From NCBI RefSeq assembly GCF_003815775.1, contig NZ_CP033926.1, positions 4,216,001 to 4,280,000 of the forward strand: 64,000 nt of DNA, in the 5' to 3' direction. A program made the translations under genes and the position numbers. Source of the DNA: Chryseobacterium joostei (GTDB taxonomy: Bacteria; Bacteroidota; Bacteroidia; Flavobacteriales; Weeksellaceae). The stretch's first letter is position 1; each line of letters begins with the position of its first letter. Shown piece by piece: positions 33,739 to 43,367 of the stretch. Below the pieces are notes generated by a model. The model was not told the DNA's origin and searched no databases. It saw only the letters and a program-made list of their open reading frames with translations.

Positions 33739-36531
33739 ATGAAAAATAAGAAAACTATTCTTTCCGCTTCTGTTTTATTTTTTCTTGGAGTATTTACCTA
33801 CGGCCAGGAAAAAGACAGTATAAAAACAAATAAAGACAAAATCAATAGTGTAGAAGAAGTTGTATTATTGGGCTCAAGAGCCGGGGCAAGATCTAAAATA
33901 GACAGTCCGGTTCCTGTGGATGTATTCAATCTAAAGGAGGCTTCTGTAATTCTTCCACAATCCAATATCGGACAAATATTGAATGCCATTGCACCCTCTT
34001 TTACTTCTACGGTTCAGACCAATTCGGATGGTACAGACCATTTGGATCCTGCTCAGTTGAGAGGATTGGGGCCGGATCAGGTATTGGTATTGGTTAACGG
34101 GAAAAGAAGACATACTTCAGCATTGGTGAATGTGAACGGAACACCAGGAAGAGGAACAGTAGGAACTGACCTGAATGCCATTCCATCCTTTGCCTTAAAC
34201 AGAATAGAAGTCCTTAGGGATGGAGCTGCAGCACAATACGGATCAGACGCTATTGCCGGAGTAATGAACCTTGAACTTAAAAGAGATACCGGAAAACTGA
34301 CAGGTCAGATTGGCTATGGAGGAAATCTAACACCTACAGCCAATGATCATACAGGAAATTTTGACGGACAGAATATTCAGCTGGATCTGAATTATGGAAA
34401 TAAAATAGGTACGAAAGGTGGTTTCTTTAATATCACCTGGTCTTCACAGTTCAGAAATCCTACGTACAGAGCAGGAACTGAAAAAGGAGCAATTTACAAT
34501 GCCTATAATGCTATTGAACAACGTGCTCTGAATGATGGAGTGAACCTTTCATCTCTTTTCAGCGATATTAAAGATACTCCTAACTCACAACAGATTATTG
34601 ATTATGTTCACCAGTATGCGCAGGGAGTTAACTATTTTAGTTCTGCTCAATTGGCAGGAATACAAGGGGCAACTACCATTCAGGATATAAAAGACGGGGC
34701 AGGAAATGTTATTCAAAAAGGGCTTCAGTCTTTATTGAATTTCGATGTTACCGATCAGGAATTAGCTTACAGGGGACAAACGAGAAAGGATTTTAACATG
34801 CAGGTTGGGCAGTCCAAGCTTAATAATCATCAGCTTTTCATCAATGCTGAGGTTCCAATCAGTGATGATTGGAAAGTTTATACTTTCGGCGGCTATAGCT
34901 TAAGACATGGTACTTCCGGAGGGTTTTACAGAAGACCGAGGGAAAGCAGAACCTTTACAGGATTGTATCCTAATGGTTACCTTCCACAGATTGGAACAGA
35001 TATTCAGGATATTTCATTGGCTGCAGGAATTAAAGGAAAATGGGACGGATGGCATATTGACTTCAGTAATACTTTTGGACAAAACTCTTTTACCTATAAC
35101 ATTGGAAATACCGGAAATACTTCTCTAAGATTTGCTTCACCAAGTGAATTTGATGCTGGTGGACTGAGGTTTACTCAAAATACAATCAATTTAGATTTCT
35201 CTAAAAAATATGATGCATTTGAAGGATTGAATGTTGCATTTGGAGGAGAGCATCGCTTTGAAAACTTTAAAATGACAGAAGGAGAAGAAGCTTCATACAC
35301 TACCTATGACCAATACGGAAATATATGGGATGGAGATCCAGCGAAAAGACCTACCGATTTCTTTGGAGCAGCACTTCCGGGAGGTTCGCAGGTATTTAAC
35401 GGATTTAGACCGGAAAATGCAGTGAACAAAAACAGACAATCAGTAGCTGCCTATGCAGATGTTGAATTTAACTTCACCAACTGGCTTTTGGTAGATGCAG
35501 CAGCGAGATATGAAAATTATTCAGATTTTGGTTCTACCTTCAATTATAAATTGGCTTCAAGAATCAAGGTAGCTCCTAATTTTAATGTGAGACTGGCGGG
35601 TTCTACAGGATTTAGAGCACCATCTATTCACCAGATTTATTATAACGTGACCTCTTCGTTGTTTGTAACTTCGCCACAGCTTCCTAGTGGAGTGCTTTTG
35701 GATGTGGGAACATTTAGCAATGATTCTGAGGTTGCAGGAGCATTAGGAATGCCAAAACTGAAGCAGGAAACTTCAAAATCTGCAAGTGTAGGATTTACCT
35801 ATAAAATTCCATCCGTGAATTTAACGTTCACTGCGGATGGTTACTTTACAAGAATTAATAACAGAATTCTCCTTACAGATCAATTCTTAAAGGCAGGTGT
35901 TCCGGATGCAGCAAAACTGATTTATGATAAATTAAATATCAATGCAGCTCAATTCTTTACCAATGCCATTGATACTGAAACGAAAGGGGTAGATGTGGTT
36001 ATTTCTCACACTGCAAGATTTACCGATATAAAGCTGGATAATAACTTTGCGATTAACCTTAACCAGACCAAACAGGTTGGGAATATTCATTCCTCAGGAT
36101 TATTGCAGTCTCCGGATTTAGAAAAGATTTATTTCTCCGAAAAATCAAGAGTTTATCTGGAAGAAGCAGTGCCAAGAGTAAAAGCCAGTCTTTCTCATAC
36201 ACTGACTTGGAAGAGTGCTAGTTTCTATCTAAGAAATACCTATTTTGGAAAAGTAACAGGAGCAGATGTTCTGGATGCTAATGGAGATGGAATTATAGAA
36301 TTTAATGAACACCAGAAAATAGGGGATAAGATCATTACTGATCTTTCTGTAGCCTATCAGTTTACAAAAAACATAGGATTGACGTTAGGAGTAAACAATC
36401 TGTTTGATATCTATCCAACTAAAAATCTTCCTGCGTCCAGTAATAATGATCAGTTTGTATACTCACGTTCTACCTCACAGTTTGGTCAGAACGGAAGGTA
36501 TGTGTTCTCCAGACTTAACTTCAATTTTTAA
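33739..36531 (+). CDS. TonB-dependent receptor
   Basis: 930 residues. A signal peptide (KKTILSASVLFFLGVFTYGQ) is followed by the TonB-box region (SVEEVVLLG) and the plug (about 50-190) with AQLRGLGPDQVLVLVNGKRR and AAAQYGSDAIAGVMNLELK. The rest is a 22-strand outer-membrane barrel ending in aromatic FNF. It takes up an unknown ligand using TonB energy. There is no N-terminal carboxypeptidase-like domain and no SusD gene beside it, so it is not a typical glycan locus. It has its own strong consensus promoter and terminator. Confidence 0.92.
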   Translation: MKNKKTILSASVLFFLGVFTYGQEKDSIKTNKDKINSVEEVVLLGSRAGARSKIDSPVPVDVFNLKEASVILPQSNIGQILNAIAPSFTSTVQTNSDGTDHLDPAQLRGLGPDQVLVLVNGKRRHTSALVNVNGTPGRGTVGTDLNAIPSFALNRIEVLRDGAAAQYGSDAIAGVMNLELKRDTGKLTGQIGYGGNLTPTANDHTGNFDGQNIQLDLNYGNKIGTKGGFFNITWSSQFRNPTYRAGTEKGAIYNAYNAIEQRALNDGVNLSSLFSDIKDTPNSQQIIDYVHQYAQGVNYFSSAQLAGIQGATTIQDIKDGAGNVIQKGLQSLLNFDVTDQELAYRGQTRKDFNMQVGQSKLNNHQLFINAEVPISDDWKVYTFGGYSLRHGTSGGFYRRPRESRTFTGLYPNGYLPQIGTDIQDISLAAGIKGKWDGWHIDFSNTFGQNSFTYNIGNTGNTSLRFASPSEFDAGGLRFTQNTINLDFSKKYDAFEGLNVAFGGEHRFENFKMTEGEEASYTTYDQYGNIWDGDPAKRPTDFFGAALPGGSQVFNGFRPENAVNKNRQSVAAYADVEFNFTNWLLVDAAARYENYSDFGSTFNYKLASRIKVAPNFNVRLAGSTGFRAPSIHQIYYNVTSSLFVTSPQLPSGVLLDVGTFSNDSEVAGALGMPKLKQETSKSASVGFTYKIPSVNLTFTADGYFTRINNRILLTDQFLKAGVPDAAKLIYDKLNINAAQFFTNAIDTETKGVDVVISHTARFTDIKLDNNFAINLNQTKQVGNIHSSGLLQSPDLEKIYFSEKSRVYLEEAVPRVKASLSHTLTWKSASFYLRNTYFGKVTGADVLDANGDGIIEFNEHQKIGDKIITDLSVAYQFTKNIGLTLGVNNLFDIYPTKNLPASSNNDQFVYSRSTSQFGQNGRYVFSRLNFNF

Positions 36532-36547
36532 TACTTTATATACTTCT

Positions 36548-36563
36548 AAAAAAAAAAAAAAAA
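36548..36563. repeat. Run of 16 A
   Basis: A homopolymer of 16 A lies just after the TonB receptor stop and forms the upstream arm of the terminator. It is noncoding, but its exact length is prone to sequencing and replication error. Confidence 0.9.
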
Positions 36564-36592
36564 CGGATCTCAAATTTGAGGCCCGTTTTTTT
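36558..36592. terminator. Shared terminator of TonB receptor and cstA
   Basis: AAAAAACGG (36558-36566) pairs with CCGTTTTTT (36583-36591), with the palindrome CTCAAATTTGAG inside. It serves a convergent pair. Confidence 0.85.
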
Positions 36593-36607
36593 ATATTATA
36601 ATGAATT

Positions 36608-38449
36608 TTATCTTTCTACCAGTTCTTTTACCGCTTCACCATAATGGTCAATTTCGGTTGTATTGATCTTAAGCAGTTGATACCACTTTCTGAAAGCACC
36701 TATAAATACAATAAGCATAAGAATCATTGCTGTTGCCGCTAAAGCTGCCAGTAAATACTGTCCTTTAGGAATATAGATGGCGGTCACCTGAATATAACCT
36801 GCCCAGAATGTTATCCCCGCCATGAAAACTCCAGGAATAGCCGAACAGAAAGCATATTTACCTCTTTTCATTCTTATCAGCATGGTTGTACAGACGATAA
36901 GCCCACAGGCAGCCAGTAGCTGATTACTAATTCCAAATAACGGCCAGATACTGTTTACATTTCCGGTGTACACCAGATATCCCCATGCAAATGTGAAAAG
37001 AAGACTGCTGATAATAATTCCCGGAATCCAATTTTTATCATTGAATTTTGGAACAACAGAGCCTAGCATTTCCTGTAAAAAAAAGCGTCCAACCCTTGTT
37101 CCTGCATCAATGGCGGTAAGAATAAACACTGCTTCAAACATAATTGCAAAATTATACCAATAGGCTGTCAGCTGATCCATATACGGAATCTTATTGAATA
37201 TATGAGCCATTCCCACCGCCAGAGATACTGCACCTCCGGTTCTGCCATATAGATCAATACCTATTTTCTGTGAATAATAATCAATATCTACTCCGTGTAA
37301 TGAAGGATGTGCTGCAAGAAACGAATCATAAGCTTCTTTGGGAGTATTGATTGCAAAATAATCACCAGGCATTAGGGTACAGGCAGCAATAAGCGCCATC
37401 AATGCTACAAAGCCTTCCACCAGCATGGCTCCATATCCTACAAAAAGAATTTCTCTTTCTTTAGTAAGCATTTTCGGAGTTGTTCCCGTGGCAATCACAG
37501 CATGGAAACCGGAAATGGCTCCACAGGCAATAACAATGAATATAAAAGGAAGTACCGGACCACCAATAATAGGGCCACCACCATTTACAAAAGCTGTAAT
37601 AGCCGGCATCTGTATCGTAGGGTGAATAACAATTACTCCAATAGCCAGCATAATAATAGTTCCTATCTTTAAATAAGTCGAAAGATAATCTCTTGGCACC
37701 AAAAGAAGCCATACCGGTAATACAGAAGCAATAAAACCATACAGAGGGATCGCAATGGAAATCGTTTTAATATCCCAGGAAAATAGATTATTTATCGTAG
37801 CATTCTGCATCAGGCTGTGTCCCCCGATAATCCCTGCAACCAAAAGAATACCTCCAAGAATACTTGCAAACAGGACACTGTTCTTTTTATAGCGCATGAT
37901 GAGTCCCATGATGATGGCAATGGGCATGGTGATGATTACTGTAAAAAGAGACCATGAAGCTTCATGCATCGCATTGATGCAAGCCAATGATAAACCTGCC
38001 AGCGTAAGGATCAGAATGAAAAGGATGGCAAAACCTGCTACAGTTCCTGTTGCTTTTCCTATTTCTTTGGAAGCAATAGTGGCAAGACTCTGCCCCTTAT
38101 GTCTTACTGAAGCAAAGAGTACAATCATATCGTGTACTCCGCCTCCCAGAACACAGCCTATCAATATCCATAATGCACCGGGAAGATATCCGAATTGTGC
38201 CGCAAGAACAGGCCCAACCAAAGGTCCTGCTGCAGCAATAGCCGCAAAATGATGCCCGAAAAGTACATTTTTATTGGTGGCAACATAATCTTTACCATCT
38301 GCAAATTCTACGGCGGGAGTCATATTCCCGTCATTAAGTCGGAGAACTTTATTCGCAATAAAAATACCATAAAAGCGGTAAGCTATCGCAAAAATAAGGA
38401 CAGATACAAATATGAGAGTAAGTGCATTGATATTGTTTAAAGATTCCAT
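36608..38449 (-). CDS. cstA: Carbon starvation protein CstA (peptide/pyruvate transporter)
   Basis: 613 residues with about 16 transmembrane helices. The CstA start is visible (NALTLIFVSVLIFAIAYRFYG), with GKDYVATNKNVLFGHHFAAIAAAGPLVGP (about 52-80) and the middle VLGGGVHDMIVLFASVRHKGQSL. E. coli CstA and the related BtsT import pyruvate, and CstA is also linked to peptide uptake on starvation; which is true here is unknown. Two leftward genes do not share its operon: the spacer of 193 bases upstream is very AT-rich and has no clear box. Confidence 0.93.
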   Translation of the reverse strand: MESLNNINALTLIFVSVLIFAIAYRFYGIFIANKVLRLNDGNMTPAVEFADGKDYVATNKNVLFGHHFAAIAAAGPLVGPVLAAQFGYLPGALWILIGCVLGGGVHDMIVLFASVRHKGQSLATIASKEIGKATGTVAGFAILFILILTLAGLSLACINAMHEASWSLFTVIITMPIAIIMGLIMRYKKNSVLFASILGGILLVAGIIGGHSLMQNATINNLFSWDIKTISIAIPLYGFIASVLPVWLLLVPRDYLSTYLKIGTIIMLAIGVIVIHPTIQMPAITAFVNGGGPIIGGPVLPFIFIVIACGAISGFHAVIATGTTPKMLTKEREILFVGYGAMLVEGFVALMALIAACTLMPGDYFAINTPKEAYDSFLAAHPSLHGVDIDYYSQKIGIDLYGRTGGAVSLAVGMAHIFNKIPYMDQLTAYWYNFAIMFEAVFILTAIDAGTRVGRFFLQEMLGSVVPKFNDKNWIPGIIISSLLFTFAWGYLVYTGNVNSIWPLFGISNQLLAACGLIVCTTMLIRMKRGKYAFCSAIPGVFMAGITFWAGYIQVTAIYIPKGQYLLAALAATAMILMLIVFIGAFRKWYQLLKINTTEIDHYGEAVKELVER

Positions 38450-38642
38450 ATTACTTATTTTTATTGATAAATAATTAAATTATAGGCTTTTTTATTATTA
38501 ATAATTTAAATAATAGCCAAGGTAATTAATTCTCAATTAAAAAATATCAATATGTATATCAATCTAGCAAATTTCCTTTATTGTTTTGTTTATTAATTTG
38601 ATTTTCAATATTTTATAGATTATTGAAACAATGTGATGTATA

Positions 38643-39680
38643 TTATTTTTTCTGTGAAAGAATGAAATCTACCATCTGATCCGTAAGTTGATCCAGATAA
38701 GCTTTATCAGTAGTGCCAAAGCCATGTATTCCTCCGTCTACGATGATCAGAGAGTTCTGTATTTTGGCTCTGTTTAATTTTCTGTGAAGCTTTTTAGATT
38801 GGTTTAAAGGAACAATTTTATCATTATTTCCCTGAACAATTAAAGTAGGTACACCTCCAGAAACAAAATTAACGGGAGATATGGTTTCAAGATAATTAAT
38901 GGCTCTTTCCTGGTTTTTCTTGAGAGCATACCCTGAAAGTCCCTTCACTAGATTCTGCTGTAGACTGACAATCTTTTTTGACATTAATCCAATCATAGCG
39001 ACCGGTATTGTTCCTAATTTTGTGTGGAAAAGCTTATTCAGATCTGCAGGACCATAATGATCAATCACATAATTTACCTTGGCAGAATAAGACGAAAGTT
39101 CCGGATTACCCAAATAAGTATTGTCCGGAGTGTAGGCCGCAAGCAAAGAAAGGTGAGCTCCTGCTGAGGCACCAAACAACCCAATATTATTCGTGTCAAA
39201 ATGATATTGCCCTGCATTTTTTCTTACCCATCTTACAGCATCTTTGGTATCTTCCACTGGCAAAGGAAAATGAGTACTGTCATTCAGAAGGGTATAATTA
39301 ATACTGATCACAGCATATTGCTTTGCCATCAGTTTAGCAATGGTAGTTTCAACATAATTATCAGAGTGGATTATTTTATCTCCTTGTATCCATCCACCAC
39401 CGTGAACATAGATTAGCACTGGAAGCAATTGACCTGAAGGAGCGTTTTTTGGAGTGAACACGTCCAGTTGTACTGCATTTCCTTTTCTGTTGGTTTTATA
39501 TATAATATTTTCAGATAAATTGGCTATTTCGGGAAGTAATGTACTTTTTACAGGGGGAGTCTGGTTGGATATCTGTGAAAAGTTCTGTGAAAAAAATAAA
39601 TGAGAAAGGCTTAACAATAAAACAAAAAACAGGTTTGTAAAAAACCTGTAGATTGATATGTTGTTTTTAGATGATTTCAT
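38643..39680 (-). CDS. Secreted alpha/beta hydrolase (carboxylesterase-like)
   Basis: 345 residues. A hydrophobic N-terminal segment (about 12-30) looks like a signal or anchor. The esterase motifs are HGGGW (93-97, oxyanion hole), GASAG with Ser172, and later GNNDKIVPL (Asp) and GIHGFG (His). This is the hormone-sensitive lipase/BD-FAE-like group that hydrolyses small esters. It begins 23 bases after the DUF3037 gene, so the HipA-DUF3037 pair may be co-transcribed with it, but a functional link is not established. Confidence 0.87.
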   Translation of the reverse strand: MKSSKNNISIYRFFTNLFFVLLLSLSHLFFSQNFSQISNQTPPVKSTLLPEIANLSENIIYKTNRKGNAVQLDVFTPKNAPSGQLLPVLIYVHGGGWIQGDKIIHSDNYVETTIAKLMAKQYAVISINYTLLNDSTHFPLPVEDTKDAVRWVRKNAGQYHFDTNNIGLFGASAGAHLSLLAAYTPDNTYLGNPELSSYSAKVNYVIDHYGPADLNKLFHTKLGTIPVAMIGLMSKKIVSLQQNLVKGLSGYALKKNQERAINYLETISPVNFVSGGVPTLIVQGNNDKIVPLNQSKKLHRKLNRAKIQNSLIIVDGGIHGFGTTDKAYLDQLTDQMVDFILSQKK

Positions 39681-39703
39681 AGTGGAACTTTTTAAGAAGT
39701 GTG

Positions 39704-40087
39704 TTATTTTACTAACTCCTCAAAAAGTTTACCAAAAGTGATATTTAGATCTCTTGATTTTCCGGGATGAGGTCTTGAAGTTTGTACAACAGCACTTCTT
39801 ACAGCAGTAAGCCAGCGAAAACGTTCAGGAATATCGAGTTGTGCAATGGGTCCACCATCTTTCTCTCCGTGAGCAATTTTCTGAAAGCTTTCCAGGTTTT
39901 GAATAATATCCTCGTAATCTAGTTTGCTGTGCATCAGCTTGAATTTATCTGGACATAAATAAAATTCAACCCGAATGAATTTTTCCTTTTTAGAAAACAT
40001 AACCAGTCCTATATTGAAAAACTCTTCTCTCTCAACTTTAGGCACCAGGCGTATTACCGCATATTCATATATTTTATCCTCTTGCAT
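39704..40087 (-). CDS. DUF3037 protein, partner of HipA-like kinase
   Basis: 127 residues. The DUF3037 pattern is clear: an N-terminal YEYAVIRLVPKVEREEFFNIG (about 7-27) and a C-terminal RFRWLTAVRSAVVQTSRPHPG (about 89-109). No signal peptide or membrane segment is present. The start codon lies inside the last codons of the HipA-like gene (14-base overlap), so translation is coupled. The family has no established function; constant adjacency to HipA-like kinases suggests a regulator, substrate or subunit of the kinase. Confidence 0.88.
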   Translation of the reverse strand: MQEDKIYEYAVIRLVPKVEREEFFNIGLVMFSKKEKFIRVEFYLCPDKFKLMHSKLDYEDIIQNLESFQKIAHGEKDGGPIAQLDIPERFRWLTAVRSAVVQTSRPHPGKSRDLNITFGKLFEELVK

Positions 40088-40847
40088 TTTTCGCTTCGTT
40101 TACAAAGATTGAAGAATTTTCTAATCGGGTTTTCAGAAACTGAAAATAAATCTCACGGATTTCATCAGGAGTTTCATCCGCGTCATTCCATTGTAACCAG
40201 TCTTCAGGGATTGAATTAACAATTTCTCTGAAAAGGGCGTCATTCAATATCTCATGAGCAAACTTATCTGCTTCATCCAGCATTTTAGCTTTAGGAAGAA
40301 GTACATGGTCTTTCACATATTTGAATGGAGTCTTTGCAGCTGCATCAAAATTCTGCCATGAATGGTGAAAATAGAACGAAGCTCCATTGTCAATAATCCA
40401 AAGTTCCTTATGCCACATCAGCATATTGGTATTTCTAAACGTACGGTCAATATTGGTAATAAATGCATCAAGCCATACGATTTTTGAAGCCAGAAGAGGA
40501 TCAACACTTACACCTGGATCATAGGTGATAGAACCTGAAAGATAATGCAGTCCCAGGTTCAGTCCCTCAGAAAACTTTAATAGATCCTGAATTTCCTCAT
40601 CAGCTTCTGTTCTTCCGAAGTCAGCTTCCAGATTTACAAAAACCAGTTCAGGGATCTTTAATCCTAAGGCTTCTGTAATCTTTCCTCCCAAAAGTTCGGA
40701 GATCAGCATTTTTACCCCATGGCCGGCCCCACGGAATTTTAAGACATATTTAAAATCATCATCAGCTTCTGCCAGAGCAGGAAGTGAACCTCCCTCCCTC
40801 AGTGGCAGAATGTAACGCGTTACGGTTACTGTTCTTAAATTCTGCAT
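40074..40847 (-). CDS. HipA-like protein kinase
   Basis: 257 residues, shorter than E. coli HipA (440) because the N-terminal HipB-contact domain is missing. The kinase motifs look complete: the beta3 lysine in YVLKFRG (Lys37), a likely helix-C Glu51 in SELLGGK, the catalytic loop NIDRTFRNTN (132-141, Asp134, Asn139) and the metal-binding DNG (153-155). An EGGSLPAL segment (18-25) sits where HipA has its phosphorylated glycine loop. There is no HipB-type repressor gene; the partner is DUF3037. A TATTTTTG box ends four bases before the ATG, implying a leaderless message. Confidence 0.85.
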   Translation of the reverse strand: MQNLRTVTVTRYILPLREGGSLPALAEADDDFKYVLKFRGAGHGVKMLISELLGGKITEALGLKIPELVFVNLEADFGRTEADEEIQDLLKFSEGLNLGLHYLSGSITYDPGVSVDPLLASKIVWLDAFITNIDRTFRNTNMLMWHKELWIIDNGASFYFHHSWQNFDAAAKTPFKYVKDHVLLPKAKMLDEADKFAHEILNDALFREIVNSIPEDWLQWNDADETPDEIREIYFQFLKTRLENSSIFVNEAKNARG

Positions 40848-40851
40848 GAAG

Positions 40852-40859
40852 CAAAAATA
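40852..40859 (-). promoter_or_regulatory. -7 box giving a leaderless hipA-like message
   Basis: The minus strand reads TATTTTTG, then CTTC, then the ATG at 40847. Confidence 0.6.
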
Positions 40860-41066
40860 AGGTTATTTTTTAATAATCTTTTTAGTGAATTCCTTTTCTC
40901 ACGTTTTATACAGGAAATAATAAGTATTGCTTGCAAAAAATACACTTCGGATCCTATTGGTTTTAAAATAAAAGAAGATGTTATTGATGTTATTAAGGAA
41001 AAACAGAGTTTTTTTCATAAATTTCCATGATCAAACACCTTAAATATAAAAGATATTTATTGACCT

Positions 41067-41909
41067 ATGAATTTGATTAATGAAAAGAATATACCTATAG
41101 AAAATAAGGAAACAAGAAGCTTTCTTGCTGATGCTTTTTATAAAGATACCTTACAAAAACTTCCCTTAGTGATATTTGTTCACGGATATAAAGGCTACAA
41201 AGACTGGGGTGCCTGGAATCTGATGGCAGAAAAGTTTGCTGAAGCAGGATTTTTCTTTGTGAAGTTTAATTTTTCGCATAACGGAACAACGATGAATGAT
41301 CCCTATAACTTTGGAGATCTTGAAGCTTTTGGTAACAATAATTATTCTAAAGAGCTTTCTGACCTTGGTGCTGTTATTGACCATTTTACTAAAGACCCAC
41401 ATGTGGATATTGAAAAAATTGTTTTGATAGGACACAGTAGAGGAGGAGGAATTTCCATCATTAAAACTTTTGAAGATGAAAGAATCAATGGCTTGATTAC
41501 ATTGGCAAGTGTGGATACACTAGACCGTTTCCCGAAAGGAGAGGCTTTTGAAAACTGGAAAAAAGATGGAGTATACTATGCCATGAATGGACGTACAAAA
41601 CAGGAAATGCCTCATTACTATCAGTTTTATGAAAATTATGAGCAGAACCTTCATCGCTTTGATGTTGAAAGAGCAACAGAAATGGCAAAAGCTCATATGC
41701 TGATTATTCATGGAACAGAGGACGAAGCAGTAGAGGTGAAACAGGCAGAACATCTTCATCTTCTTCATCCCAATTCTGAACTGTTTCTGATTGAAAATGC
41801 TAACCATACTTTCGGAGCGAAAGAGCCATGGACAAGCTCTGATTTACCAAAAGATTTACATAGCGTAACCGAAAAATGTATTGATTTTATAAAAGAAAAA
41901 TTGAAATAA
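41067..41909 (+). CDS. Cytoplasmic alpha/beta hydrolase
   Basis: 280 residues with no signal peptide. The oxyanion strand is IFVHGYKGYKDWGAW (36-50), the nucleophile elbow is GHSRGGG (122-128, Ser124), the acid is probably Asp in GTEDEAV, and the histidine is in ENANHTFGA. The group includes dienelactone-hydrolase- and esterase-like enzymes; the substrate is unknown. It is followed 49 bases later by a lipoprotein gene on the same strand. Confidence 0.88.
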   Translation: MNLINEKNIPIENKETRSFLADAFYKDTLQKLPLVIFVHGYKGYKDWGAWNLMAEKFAEAGFFFVKFNFSHNGTTMNDPYNFGDLEAFGNNNYSKELSDLGAVIDHFTKDPHVDIEKIVLIGHSRGGGISIIKTFEDERINGLITLASVDTLDRFPKGEAFENWKKDGVYYAMNGRTKQEMPHYYQFYENYEQNLHRFDVERATEMAKAHMLIIHGTEDEAVEVKQAEHLHLLHPNSELFLIENANHTFGAKEPWTSSDLPKDLHSVTEKCIDFIKEKLK

Positions 41910-41958
41910 AACGTTTAAAACTACGTTGATATAAATTAACCACCATAACAGTATACTT

Positions 41959-42468
41959 ATGAAAAAAATTATTGCAGGCGCATTTGCGCTTTCATTATGT
42001 GTTGTTTCATGTAAAAAAGAAACAAAAGCAGAATCTTCTGTAAGCAACGATACTTTGGCTACAGTAACGCCTAAGGATTCCGTAATCACACCCAAAACAG
42101 ATTCGGTTGCAACAACGCCATCTTCTGCTTCAGGCACAATGAATATTATTACCAAAAATGTGGATAAGTATCCTCATGATATTAAATTCTTCGAAGATAA
42201 AGGAATCACAGAAAGATTGAAAAAACTTGTCGGGGCTCAATATGATGAGATGGTAAAGAATTTTAATGTAGAGGGTCCTATTTCTTCAGAAAATGGAATT
42301 TATAAGCTGACAGGTTGTAAGCAGCACGACTGTCCGGGATATGCTACAAGCATTTATTACGATTCTAAAAATGATAATTTGAATGTTTCCATTGATAAGG
42401 ACGGTAATATTTCAGATTTCAATGAAAAAGGAAAAATTACAGGTACTGAAAAGTCAGAAAAGAAATAA
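41959..42468 (+). CDS. Lipoprotein of unknown function
   Basis: 169 residues. The lipobox is VVSCKK (Cys20), followed by a Thr/Ser/Pro-rich linker to about 60 and a small globular domain with KYPHDIKFFEDKGITERLKKLVG (about 68-90), then GCKQHDCPGYATSIYYD. The two Cys in CKQHDC may form a disulfide. No recognised family. Confidence 0.72.
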   Translation: MKKIIAGAFALSLCVVSCKKETKAESSVSNDTLATVTPKDSVITPKTDSVATTPSSASGTMNIITKNVDKYPHDIKFFEDKGITERLKKLVGAQYDEMVKNFNVEGPISSENGIYKLTGCKQHDCPGYATSIYYDSKNDNLNVSIDKDGNISDFNEKGKITGTEKSEKK

Positions 42469-42492
42469 AATCTTTTAATAAGTATAGAAAGT

Positions 42493-42524
42493 AAAAAGAA
42501 GCCTGAAATGTCAGGCTTCTTTTT
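42493..42524. terminator. Shared terminator between convergent genes
   Basis: AAAAAGAAGCCTGA (42493-42506) pairs perfectly with TCAGGCTTCTTTTT (42511-42524) around AATG. Confidence 0.92.
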
Positions 42525-42528
42525 TATA

Positions 42529-43353
42529 TTATTTTATGGTGAGTAAAACCCACGCTTCTTCAACTTTGCTTTCCAGAAGTAATTTCTGGGCGTCAGTATG
42601 AATGTTTTCATCAGCATGGAAATCACCGGAAGGTAAAACCTCTGTATTGGCAAGCATTCCAAGATCATTCCCTGTGAATACTTTACTGTACTTAATAGCA
42701 TCCGGAAGAAGATCAAACCCAATTCCTTTTGTTACCAAAGGTTTTGGAACTTCAAAAAGGCTGTTTTCATTACTTCGGGAATACCAGTTGCCACCTAGTC
42801 GGGCTACCATATCCAGCTTGTTCTGGTCAAGATTTCCTGCTTCATTCAGATATTCTTCCCTGATGTGAATCTTCTGAACCTCACAAATCACAAGATTTCC
42901 TGCTCCACCCTGATCTCCCAAGGATTTTACTTCTAAAACCTTGCATTCAAAGTTAACAGGACATTCTTCAATTAGTTTTGGCTTCACAAGATCTGCATCT
43001 TTCATAGTGAGACCAGACTTTATAAACTCATTTACTCCAGTCTCATATTCTGTAGATGCCAGAGAAATCTGCTGTACAATTGGAAAATTTACTGTTCCAA
43101 TTACAACCTCCGGAACTTCCAAAACATTTTCTAAAGTATGTTTCGTTGTATTGTCACGTACTCTCCTTGATGGTGAAAAGATCAAGATCGGAGGAACTGT
43201 ACTGAACATGTTGAAAAAACTGAATGGAGATAAATTATTATTACCGTCTTTATCCACCGTAGAAGCTAATGCAATAGGACGTGGTGAAACGGCTGTCTGC
43301 ATGATGGTCTGTAGCTGTACGGAGGTTATCTCGGAGGGGATTACTGTTTTCAT
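42529..43353 (-). CDS. Flavin reductase family protein
   Basis: 274 residues from the ATG at 43353; an upstream ATG adds 20 residues with no similarity to the family and lies inside the repeat zone. The flavin-binding fold of the DIM6/NTAB group is recognised by AVSPRPIALASTVDKDG (about 21-37) and SPFSFFNMFSTVPPILIFSP. These proteins reduce FMN with NAD(P)H or act as oxygenase partners. Genes of this type are often beside fahA and hppD in flavobacteria, so a role in aromatic catabolism is plausible. Confidence 0.85.
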   Translation of the reverse strand: MKTVIPSEITSVQLQTIMQTAVSPRPIALASTVDKDGNNNLSPFSFFNMFSTVPPILIFSPSRRVRDNTTKHTLENVLEVPEVVIGTVNFPIVQQISLASTEYETGVNEFIKSGLTMKDADLVKPKLIEECPVNFECKVLEVKSLGDQGGAGNLVICEVQKIHIREEYLNEAGNLDQNKLDMVARLGGNWYSRSNENSLFEVPKPLVTKGIGFDLLPDAIKYSKVFTGNDLGMLANTEVLPSGDFHADENIHTDAQKLLLESKVEEAWVLLTIK

Positions 43354-43367
43354 ATTTTTAAACTTAA

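Noticed and set aside
33739..36531. SusC-type glycan receptor
   Set aside because: No N-terminal carboxypeptidase-like domain and no SusD gene beside it.
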